From NCBI GenBank assembly GCA_033557835.1, contig JAWQRO010000469.1, positions 1-38,417 on the forward strand: 38,417 nucleotides of DNA, read 5' to 3'. The notes below the pieces were generated by a model. It saw nothing but the letters and a program-made list of their open reading frames with translations. It had not been told where the DNA came from and searched no databases. The first letter of the stretch is position 1, and each line of letters begins with the position of its first letter. The stretch is from Helochares maculicollis (lineage: Eukaryota > Arthropoda > Insecta > Coleoptera > Hydrophilidae). The translations under genes and the position numbers were made by a program. Positions 23,401 to 35,400 of the stretch are shown here, piece by piece.

Positions 23401-26400
23401 CAAATTGCTGTTAGATCGAGGTGCTGACCCTAATGCACGGGCTTTGAATGGATTTACTCCCTTACACATTGCATGCAAAAAGAATAGGATAAAAATGGTG
23501 GAATTGTTGCTTAAACATGGTGCCAGTATAAGTGCTACTACAGAAAGTGGGCTGACTCCATTGCACGTTGCTAGTTTCATGGGTTGTATGAATATTGTGA
23601 TATATTTGATGCAGCATGATGCTAGCCCAGATATACCAACTGTTAGAGGGGAAACGCCTCTTCATTTAGCCGCCCGAGCAAACCAGGTAAGTGACATATT
23701 TTATATATTTTGCTATTTAGCTAATTTTCTATTTTAATTGATCTGTAACTTTACCTACTAGTAAAGAGACTTCAGTTTTTGAAGAATTAATTTTGTCTGT
23801 TCGAGAAATTTTTGGTTTAAATAAGTTAGAAATCAATCAAAATTCATTTTTAATATTACTATTAGGGAGTAGATGTATTAAAGTCACAATGAATAATTTA
23901 ATGTTTCAAAAAATATGTATTATGAATATCTTTTAACACCACTGACAAGTGGCTGAGTACTTAAAATTAATTAGTCCAGAAAATTACAACCAGATTCACA
24001 TGGCTTTGAATTCAATGTCAAGTTTAGGAATGCCTCATAAGATCAATAATATCGCAACTGTTGTATGAATAATTAAAGGGTTGGGATGTGGCAATTTTAA
24101 AATTTATAACTCCATAAATGTAAATGAGCAAACCAGAATCATTAAAATTAAATGGCAAATCCGCAATATAAAGCACACCCTTTTCAGCTACATTTCTAAT
24201 TTGCCACATTAATTTTAGACTGACATAATAAGGATTTTGCTTCGAAATGGGGCTTCTGTGGATGCCAGGGCTAGAGAGGAACAAACCCCTCTTCATGTAG
24301 CTTCCAGATTGGGAAATGTCGACATTGTTATGCTGTTGTTGCAACATGGAGCTCAACCACATGCTACTACCAAGGACCTGTACACACCACTCCACATTGC
24401 TGCCAAGGAAGGTCAGGAAGAAGTAGCATCGGTTTTATTAGATAATGGAGCTGATTTGACTGCAACCACGAAAAAAGGATTTACACCTTTACATTTAGCT
24501 GCTAAGTATGGACATCTTAATATGGCTAGGCTCTTGTTACAAAGGGATGCACCTCCGGATGCACAAGGGAAGAATGGTGTCACACCTTTGCATGTGGCAG
24601 CTCATTATGACCACCAACCTGTAGCTGTTGTATTACTTAACAAAGGAGCTTCTCCTCATGCAACTGCTAAAAATGGACACACGCCGTTGCATATTGCAGC
24701 TAGAAAGAACCAGGTAAAAAATAAACTATAAAATTTACTCTTCTGTATGCCTTATTTCTATCATTATGTTATTATTATTATTCAGTATTTAAACAATTGA
24801 TGAGCAAACGGCATGGATTTTTAGATTATTATATACAATTCTATATATCAAAACTACATCCTATAAACTTATGTTTGTTTCTGCATTTAATTTTCTCCTA
24901 AAATACATGTTCTGACCGAAAAACTAATTTTAAAACATCTGTTTATATAATGGGTTGATAAAATTGCCCTGGAAAAGCTTTTATAAACAAATATTCTAAC
25001 AAAGTAATTTAACGATTATTAAAAATGTTATGCCTTTCATATATTGAAATTTTTTGTGAGATATTCATGCTCAAATTACTAAGTAAGTTGAAAACTTACG
25101 CCAGAACAGTGGATAAAATAAGTTTCTTTGCATTACCTAATTAAAAGAGTTCTTTCCTTGATTATTGTAGGACAGTGTCGACATTCATGTATATCATTTA
25201 TTATACTTCAAAAGAACAGTTGGGATTGTATATGATTGTAAAAGAAAATAATGTTTTTACAGAAGTAAAATTTAGATGTAATATTTTTTAATCATTATGC
25301 TTATTATGTTATAAATAAAATTCCAAGCTTCTTCCTGATTTACCAGCTTGACCAGACAGCTATTTAATATGGGATAAAGTAGACATACAAAAGCTACTCT
25401 GTTTATTGAAATAAATAAAGCAGTTAATTAAGGTTACAAAAATAAAAATCACGAACAACAGTTGTAAACCACTAAATAGATTCTAGAAAATTGAATGAGC
25501 AAACTGTTTTATTTTGGATGCAATCATTAAACTGAATCATAATATGACATGTATTCAAATAGAACTTATCAAAAAAATAGCATTGCTATTACTTATACCA
25601 AATTTTTTTAGTTATATTTCATAAGAAAGCTATTTGCACATTTATAAGTCTTGCACTTTAACTCATAGTAGTTAAAAGACTCGGCAGAATTGATACATAT
25701 AAATTATCCGTTAATTCTAGATGGACATAGCAACTGCTTTGTTGGAATACGGTGCTCAAGCAGATGCCGAATCCAAAGCCGGATTTACGCCTCTACATTT
25801 AAGCTCCCAAGAAGGCCATACAGATATGTCTTCCTTGCTCCTAGAACACCAAGCCAACACCAACCATGCATCCAAAAATGGGTTAACTCCAATCCATTTG
25901 TGCGCCCAAGAGGATAGAGTTTCTGTAGCACAGCTCTTATTAAGAGCAGGTGCAGCTAAAGATGTCAAAACTAAAGCTGGATACACACCTTTGCACATAG
26001 CTTGTCACCATGGCCATGTGAATATGGTTCGCTTGCTCATAGAGCAAGGTGCTGAGGTAAATCCTGTTACAAGTGCAGGGTACACACCTTTACATCAAGC
26101 AGCCCAACAAGGACATGTTCTTGTTATCAACTTGCTTTTAAAGAATAAGGCCGATCCCAATGCTGTGACCAACGTAAGTGACTTGATGATTATTAAATAT
26201 TGATTTCAATAATGAATGTATAATCTTTTTATAAGTTGAGTTTGGTATACCAATTGAGAAAGGATGTGACTTTGAATAGCTGTTGCAGGTGTTCTACTTC
26301 AAATAACAATGTTTTCAGTAAATACTTCATCTGGTTATGCTACTTTGCCAGTCTTTGGAGTTGTAATTCCACTTTTAACCCCTTCCTTGGCAATTAGCAT

Positions 26401-29400
26401 TGCATGTTTACAAAAATTGCTCTCTTGTAATTCTGGTGTAGTATATTCAAAATGTCATTAGGTATATTTTTGATCTTTTTACTTCCAGATTGAGATCTAG
26501 TAAGATACACCTGTCTTGGTTTCTCGCCATACTAAACTGTTTTCTTTTATCTAGCCCTGTTTTATGTTGAATGCATCATGGACATCATGCGAAAATTCTA
26601 TATCAAGCATCTATCAATGGGTTTCCATCAGCTTATATATTTCTGAATTCACCCGTTTCTATTTCCATTTTCATTTTCTTGATGTTAAGCTGATTTTTTC
26701 ATGCATAAAAACTTTGAACTCTTTTAGATATGCATTGATTTCATAATCACAAGATATATAAAGATAATAATTTTTTGTAAATATTTATGCTATAACAAGA
26801 ATTAACAAATGAAAATTGTTTTTGAATTTAGAATGGCCAAACTGCTCTTGGTATTGCCAACAAGTTAGGGTATATCAGCGTTGTTGAAGAACTAAAAGTC
26901 GTTACCGAAATCGATATTACAACAACTACGACAGTGAACATAGAGGAGAAATATAAAGTAGTAGCACCAGAAGCAATGCAAGAAACCTTTATGTCTGATT
27001 CGGAGGATGAAGGGGGTAAGTTCCAACCTTTCTACTTCTATACCATAACAACTTACAGGCTACTGTTTTGTTTTATTTGTTTTGTGTTTAGCCAAAGGCA
27101 TTAACAATTTGCTTTGGGAAATTTTGAGATTTGCTGCTTACCAGTGTATGCAATAGATACTGTTTACTTAAATATTAATCTCAAATATGTTGAATGCAAA
27201 ACAATATTCTACAAATGCAGGTATCAAACCAGGTTGATCACAATTTGACAAATGTCAATCTACTTCTTTATTTTCCTGATATTCTCTTGTATATTTACTT
27301 ATCTCCTATTTGCTGGAGTTTGTATAATTTTGAAGTATGTTACTTCCAAAGAGCTAAGCTATGCCAGAGCTAAAATTTTAAAAAGTAAGTTCAGCCTTTT
27401 TTAAATTTGAATACCACCCAGATTAGAGCCAGTCAAAACATTGACAATTATAATCTTGATCAAATTTAAGGTATTTCGAATTGAGGTAGCCAAATTCAAA
27501 ATTTCCCACAGAAAATAATTGATGAAGTTTTTAAATAACATTTGTGTGTTCAATAATACGTTCGGATAATAATATTTTATTTTTGTTTTGGAAGGTTACA
27601 CGCCTTTATTTTTACGAAAAAAAGGTAATTTTGAAGTAACAGTAATAAGAGACTGAAGTGTATGCGCATGTCTTATTAAAATTCACAATTTATTCTCTTA
27701 CTCTTCTTTTCCAATAGACCCTTAAGTAAGTCAGAAACTTATTGGTAGATCCTTGAGGTTTTGCTTTTCCTTGGGGTATTGTATGGGATGATTAGAAAAG
27801 TAAAAGTAATTAGAGTGGTAAGAATATTTATAGAGGTAAAGGTATTTAGAAGGATAAGGGGTTCTTTAGAAGTACAAGAGGGTGTGTTATTAGGTTAATC
27901 CATAGATTTGCATATGATTTCTCTGAGAATTAATAATGCAAGATTAAGTGAATTGCAGCCAGTAATAATAGATGAGATGCGGAAATACTTTCTGATTTTA
28001 ATTTTAATTTTTGCACAGGCATTCTAAATTATTCTTACGTCATAGCATTGTTCTAAAATATCTGAAAGACTTTGTATTTGAGTTTTATCCATCCATTTAT
28101 CACAAAAAATCTGAATATTATGGAATAACCTAGTAAAACGTTAGTGGAAATTGCGTAAAACTTAAATCAAATCCCCACTTGTCTAGTAGTTTTTTGGTTA
28201 ATGTATGTTGTAAGACGTGGATTATCTGGTGAGGCAATATAATTTTCAAAATCAAAAGCAAGGTTAAAAAGGTGGCGGTATGTTTATTGTGCATGCAGGC
28301 GGATGCGTTGATGAGCCCCCGGTGGCTTACGGAAGGCCTGCGCATGCCCAGCACGTCTATCTACCTTTTTACCAGGGACAAATGCAGTACACACGTAAGT
28401 CTATCCCCACTCTTCTGTCAATTGGTTCATGTTTCACCTGTTCACTAACAATTGCATGATAATCCCTGGTATCAGATGGTTAAAATAGTTTAAAAGTAAA
28501 ATGAAAACAGATGCATAAATGTCTTGCAAAGACGCTCAAGATAAAAAGAAATTGAAAGGACCCTACATAAATGCAGCCGAAATATTTAATTTTGCAAGGT
28601 AGAGTGATTAAGCAAGAAAAATTGCAGAATCAAAAAATTAATCAGAAAATGAGACTCCCTATGAACATAATTATATCTAACAAGGCAAACTTGTTTAATA
28701 ACACAAAATACCTGTTTCTATGATGTTTAATTAAAACAAAAAATTATATCAGCAGCTTGATTAGATAAATCAATACTCGACTAGTGTTTGTTTTGGCACC
28801 TTTCATATCACATTCATAGGCTACATACCAAGTGTTCTACATTTTTTTTAGTCTGTTAAATAATTACTGAAAATCAGAAATGGATCCTCTTGAATTACCT
28901 ATAAAAGAAGAAGAAAACCGTAAGTGGCTCTTAAGAAACAACTAAATTAATTTTACCTAAGTGTTGAATTAATCTGTGTAGATTTTTACCACTTTTTATC
29001 ATAGATGAATCAATTATAGAATAGTACTGCTTACTCTTTCACAGAGAAGTTGGGATTAACTGCTCTATGAAAGAGGTACATTCACATTCAGGTGATGATT
29101 AAATTAAAATTGTGGGTTAAAGTGCAAGTAAGTTCAATTCAAAAAATTTATTATTTTAACCTTGGTGCCGTAGTAAAATTAATGGCACAGTTTTCATGTA
29201 GTTATGGACACTCTCTGCACTATTTGGTTATTTTGTATTGGTATTTAGATTTTTTAGATCTTTTTCGATATAAATTGGCTAATTTAACCATCTAATACCA
29301 TTGATTTGCTTAGAGCTTGATTTTATTTAATTTTAGTTCTTAATCTATTTGGATATTTACTTTAAGATGCTTTAGAGTTGCTTCACATTGATAACACTTG

Positions 29401-32400
29401 CTTTTTAGAAGATAAGCTGATGATATATAAAATTGATGATACCATTTGTCTTTAAGTTTTTATTACTTTGCAATTATTTGTTTATTGAATGCTTGATATC
29501 ATTTTAAATTTATGTAATATTTGTTTAATGCGACATTTATTTGTTGTTCGGATTACTTATTTAAAGCATACAATTGAGGTTTTCATTGTTTAGTTTTATA
29601 TTCTTATTAAATAAGTTATTTGTTTTATGTTTTGCACTTGTTAAATAGTTCTTTATATGCAATATTGTCATTAAATTAATCAAAATATAGAGAGTAAATT
29701 TTTACCCACTACATTGGGTCTTGTATTTTTAGAATGTTATTGAGCTTTTATTTGTAGGTGAAGATCCAATTCTAAGTGATCAACAACAGTACAAGTACAT
29801 GACTGTTGATGATATGAAATCTCTGGGCGATGATTCGATGAAGCTTGATTTTGCAGGTGATGAGAAGAGTGATTATAGAAACTCTATGGGTAGGTTTCAA
29901 TTTTAATTAGCATTTGCATTGCCTCATAATATATTGTTTTATTTAGATATTTATAAAATATTATTTCTTCCTAGCTCCATCCAACATGAGTGGAGACATT
30001 GTAATTAACCAAGTTCAAGCAAAAGAATACTACACCACAAACACCAGTTACGCCCCTGATAACATCGACATAAATCGACAACCGATAACTGCAGGGTAAG
30101 TACTTGCCATGTTGGAAAACTTCATGATTCCACCAGAACAATTTGTCATATTACCAAATCTCGTATTTAAAAATCAAATTGCTCATTAACAAACTCTTTC
30201 TACTGAAAATTGTTGTGCCATACGCTTCTAAAATTTCGTTTTTGATTAGCAATTCGTACAAAAAAAAACTTAGTGCAGCTAAATATTTTTCAATTGTGTG
30301 TGTGTTGCTTATGCGCAGTAATGTCAGGGTGGCAGAAGGATGGTCTGAGATGATGCTAGAACATACGCTGTTTCTACTGGGTCCCCTGAAGCGAGGTCCA
30401 GGCCTGTGCAGAGAAAGGTATCTCTTCTAACGGGAAAAGGGGCTTTCCTACTTCGTTTAGGGGGGTGGCCTCTCGCCCGGTTCAACACCACTTTAATTTT
30501 AATTTGTTTTATTGACCATGTACAGCACCGATTGAAGCACTTTTCGCCACTAACTACTAAAAACTGACCAAATAGCTGTCGCATCTTGCAGTTTACTGTG
30601 TGTAATTTTTTTGTATTCTGTGTCTTCACCTCCTTTTACCCGTTCACTACTTTGTCACATTAATGGACGTTTGCTTGAATCAAGTTTGGTGGTGTATCAT
30701 AATAAATATACAAATAGGTACATAAATGGATGAATAAGTAATGAGATAGTACATAATTACTTACTGGTGTTATTTTTGGTGTACATATATAAATAATATA
30801 AATATAAAAACGCTTCACTGACAGGTTTGAATTTGGATATTAACGCATTATATTATGTATATAGTTAATTCTATATATAAGTGTTGTTTTTAATTTTTGT
30901 TATTATTGCAAGATGCATTCATCAGTATCTGAATATGTGATACACTAACCAGTACCTAAAAGAGGTACAGGAGAGAACTAGAGCATTGAAAAGTACTTTC
31001 ATGATCTATCTATAACTGGAAATATGTAGTTTTGCAGAATTAACTTGAAATTAAATATTTTTATTGTAAACATTTTTTATTGATTATGGTAATTCTATTG
31101 GAAATTTATTATATGTGGAATTAACTATATAGTCAGGGTGCCCCAAGCAATGATATTCATATTGGTTTAATAAGTACAAAATGTTTATTTTTATATTGCA
31201 GTAGTAGTTAATAGTGATAATATATTAATATGACTTCTTTGGGCATCTTTGTAATGTACATTATTACTTCCCTGTAAATATTTGAATATTACTAACTGAA
31301 CATTATTTTCTTGTGAATTTTTTATTATTCGGATCAACAGAGTGCCAAGTTGGAAAAAGTAAGTTCTGTGTATAGTGCACCTAGCTATATATTTTTTGTG
31401 ACTAAACACTTTAGATTAGTTGTTCAGCTGTAGTTTATTTATTAACAATATGAAGAGAGCTACATTTTATGAAATATTTTAGAGTAGTTCTATAAACCAT
31501 AATTGAAATTATGGATAATGGGATCACAAAATAATCAAATTTAACTAGAAAATCTTTTAATGTGATCATTGTAAAAATCTATATTTGGTTATATAAATTA
31601 ATATTGGTATTATATTTCATTATAGCAACAACACCATTTGAATTATGAAAAATACATTGTTTTTAAAATCTACATGTGGCTTACTAAAACGAATTGACTT
31701 TAAAACAGTAACTGAGATTACTTAAAGTGTTTGCTATTTTTCAACAATGCTCTGGTATTCAATGCATTCATGAAAGAAATTGAATTTTCACTAAATTGAT
31801 TGACTAAATTGCAGATATGTTTTAAAAGATGCACTCAATCCCCATACTTCAAATGCTGACCAATTAAATAAATGGGTTTTATATTGAAAGCTCTGTATTA
31901 TAGCAAGAGTATTTTATTGAAAATTCAATTCATTTTTGGTATTACAGTTAGATAACGACAGAGCCTTTAATTTTTTTTAATTTTTGTAAATCTGCTTTTT
32001 AAAAGATTGTTTTCCCATTTTTATTGCTATATATTCACATATAAACATTTAAATCTATCTAGACATCTTATGATCATAGATATACTTTAGAAAGTATTAG
32101 AATTGCATGTTTTTACTGTAAAAAGTACTTTTATCCTGAAGTTCACTTTTGAAATAAATATTTGTGTTGTGCTATAAATTTTGTAAAGTAATACAATTAA
32201 GCTAAAATGTCATATTAATTTATTTCTTTTGCCTTTAGTTTCTTGGTATCCTTCTTGGTTGACGCTAGAGGTGGAGCTATGCGAGGTTGTCGCCACTCTG
32301 GTGTTCGAGTAATTGTACCACCAAGATGTGCTTCCAGTCCTACTCGTATAACATGCCGCTATGTTCGACCACAACGAACTCCGCATCCTCCTCCACTGAT

Positions 32401-35400
32401 GGAAGGGGAAGCATTAGCCAGTCGTCTTTTAGAATTGGGACCAGTCGGTGCAAAGTTTCTGGGGTATGTAATATAATTTATATATATATACTGGATGCAT
32501 CATTAATAAAACTTTGAATTTTCTATCATAATTAAAAACAGAGATATTAACACATTGCAATTGTTGAGAAGCACCAGTATATTGAAGTCACTTTATGTCA
32601 TACAAATATTAAAGACAAATTTATTGTAGTTTCAAAACGTTATAAAATATGTCTTAATAAAAAAAAAAGTAATATAGATGAAGCTCTCAGCTAGTGCAAT
32701 AAAAACTAGTGGGAAAGAGAACATAAGCGAAATTTAATTACTCAGTTTCAATTAAATTAATGCAATAATGTATTTAATTTATTATTTATGAAGGTGCAAG
32801 TTTGCTAAATTAGAGTGACTATTTCTGATATATCTTATGAAAAAAAAATCGAAATTTTGCTAACATGTAGATCCCTTGAACATATATAAGAAGATGTAAA
32901 AAAGAAATATTCATTGTAAATTAAATAATATGATAAAATAAACTAGTCTTGAAATAACTAAAAGCCTAATAAGTTTGAACTAAAGAGGCAAAATAAGCTG
33001 CTCTTATTTGCTCGCTTTTTAATTTAGATTTTTGTATTCAATTTTTGACAAACTAAGATATTTAATTTGCATCCATTTTACTTTTTATATACGCTGAAAT
33101 TAAATAAATTATCCATATTTGATATCCCTACCTTAACAATGCAAATTCAAAGTTACATTATGCCTGTTAAAGGAATGCACAGAATATTAATGGGCTGCAA
33201 TAAACTGTGACTAAAATGATAGGGTATGACTTTTTTTATTCAAATGATATTAATTTTAAAGAGATAGAAAAGTCGTGAAAAATTTGTGTATTCAGAGCTC
33301 ACTATTTCATAAGAAAGAATTGAACATCATGTAAAAGTACCACCTTTTCTAATAGGACTTTACATTTTAGACCTGTAATTATTGAAGTACCACATTTTGC
33401 ATCACTCCGAGGAAAGCAAAGGGAAATAATTGTTCTCCGGTCAGACAATGGAGAGACTTGGAAGGAACACACTTTAGAAGCAAACGAGGAAGCAATTCAA
33501 GATGTTTTAAATCACAGTTTTGATGGAGAAGGTACTTAAGTTTTAGATTGTATTCAACACTAATTTAAAACTAGAGTAGGTGCTTACAATAATTTTGTGT
33601 ATAAGAAAAATTTTGAAATAAGTATTGTTTTTAGTTGTGTACTTAACATCTCTATTAAACTAAACAGGTTAATTACACTTTCGGTAAACAGTAGACTTTA
33701 TTTGCATATTTTGTATCTGAAGTGTAGCTTGGCTATAAAAATTTATTACATTAATTTGTATGTGTATACAAGAATCTTAAAAAAGTATTCAACATAAAAA
33801 CTATAAATTAAACTTTTATTTTGAATAGAATTAAGCCAAATTGAAGACTTACACACAAATCGCATAACAAGGATTTTGACCAATGATTTTCCTCATTATT
33901 TCGCCGTCGTTTCACGAGTCCGACAAGAAGTCCATGCAATTGGCCCAGATGGTGGTACAGTCTCCAGTTCTGCTGTGCCCCTTGTCCAAGCTGTCTTCCC
34001 TCCAAATGCTCTTACTAAGAAAATACGAGTTGGTTTACAGGTAATGCTCCGTTTTTAAAAAGAAATATAAAATTTTTAAATTGTAATAGAGATGTTTCTC
34101 TAGAAAAATTACTAAAGTGTTAAATTAGCTCACTTAGAACATCAGAAAGCATATATAAAATGGGCAGAAATTCACTAAATACCTCTAAACCCATTTATTA
34201 TTAAAATTTATGATTAAAAATCAGAGTGTGAACTTAAAAATCAAATTAAGTAGGAAAAATCCTGATGATGATTTAGTTACCACTTCATGTTACATTTTAA
34301 CATCACTCAGCATACAATAAAATGCAAATATCTCAAAAGTATAAATTAAATTCAAGAATCAATCTTGTTTATCTCTATTTAGGCACAAGCAATTGAACCA
34401 GAATTAGTGTCCAAACTCTTGGGTCACGGAGTGGCTGTTTCACCAATTGTGACAGTTGAGCCAAGACGTCGTAAATTCCATAAAGCTATAACTCTAAGTC
34501 TACCAGCGCCCCGAGCCCATTCTCAAGGGATGATCAACCAATACTCAGGCTCAGCACCAACTTTACGCCTGCTTTGCTCAATAACTGGTAAGATTATTGA
34601 TTTTCAAGCAGTTATGAAAATCAGATTAGCACTATTGTAGATGTGTGGCTTTGTTCTGTCATTAGTCACCATTTTTATTGCATTTTAATATATATTTAAA
34701 TGAAGTAAAATCACGAAGCTTTTAGCAATTCAAAATCACATTGCTTACGATTCATAATCACATTGCTTACGATTCAGATTCTCATTGCTTACAATTCAAG
34801 TTCATAATGCATATGATTCAAAATCACTTTGCTTACAACAATTCATGATCACAATGCTTTCAGAAAATGTCATAAAGCTCTCTTAAAATCAAAGTCGCAT
34901 TGCTTTCACTGCATTTTTTCACAAAAATCATTTCAATCTTCATTCCAGCTTCTAGATTTGATCTATAATAGAATATTTTTAGCTATTATGATTGGCTCTG
35001 TTTATTAGTGATTATTTGGTATATATCGATAACTTAGATCTCATCAGTCCCAGTTTTCAGTACTGGTTTGATTTGTTTTTAATACACAGCAAGACTAGGT
35101 CTAAGAGCATGCCACACTTGCAATTGTTTTGTTAAAAATCTACTCTAATCTACTCTTAATTATTGTAATAAGTGTTGTTATTTTGGTGCAATCTTGTATG
35201 TTGGTATTCATGCTTCGTAGGAACTAAATCAGGTAAATTTAGTTCCACTTCACCTACTCTTACTCTTTACAAACAGTTTTTTTCATTTTTATATTAACCG
35301 ATCTTGCACTCTATAGACTCTTCAAATAATATCGATTGTTTAGTTTACAGCATTTTTAAATGTTTGTACATACAAGACTGCATTATGAAAACTTAATATT

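Larger units (their letters stand above)
27016..29757 (+). other. Intron 8 (2742 bp) with three in-frame cassette candidates
   Basis: This phase 1 intron lies between the ANK repeats and the rest of the linker. Besides candidates at 27595, 28299 and 28878 it is AT-rich, with T-rich and A-rich tracts and no mobile element I can name. A minus-strand 74-codon frame at 28130-28354 overlaps the 96-nt candidate and is treated as a shadow. Confidence 0.7.
30096..32238 (+). other. Intron 10 (2143 bp) before ZU5
   Basis: This phase 2 intron carries candidate exons at 30319-30417 and 31341-31358. A GC-richer patch at about 30420-30490 includes GGTTCAACACC, which resembles a pol III B box, but no tRNA fold or partner A box was found. 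The remainder is AT-rich without recognisable features. Confidence 0.65.

Noticed and set aside
23377..23665. Minus-strand frames of 67 codons opposite ANK-repeat exons
   Set aside because: Shadows of the repeat-coding strand; the same applies to 20927-21175, 24024-24395 and 25756-25998.
25721..26203. ATG at 25721 as a possible internal translation start
   Set aside because: The ATG immediately follows a splice acceptor and is the internal Met of ARKNQ|MDIATALLE; the upstream exon continues the same repeat.
27368..27384. 17-nt AG...GTAAGT segment in intron 8
   Set aside because: Not a multiple of three and it would introduce a frameshift; weak acceptor.
28019..28057. Acceptor TTTGCACAG followed by a short in-frame run (ILNYSYVIALF) to a stop in intron 8
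   Set aside because: No donor before the stop and no coding-like composition; an alternative terminal exon is possible but unsupported.
30479..30489. B-box-like GGTTCAACACC as evidence for a tRNA or tRNA-derived SINE
   Set aside because: No A box at the right distance and no cloverleaf arms could be drawn.
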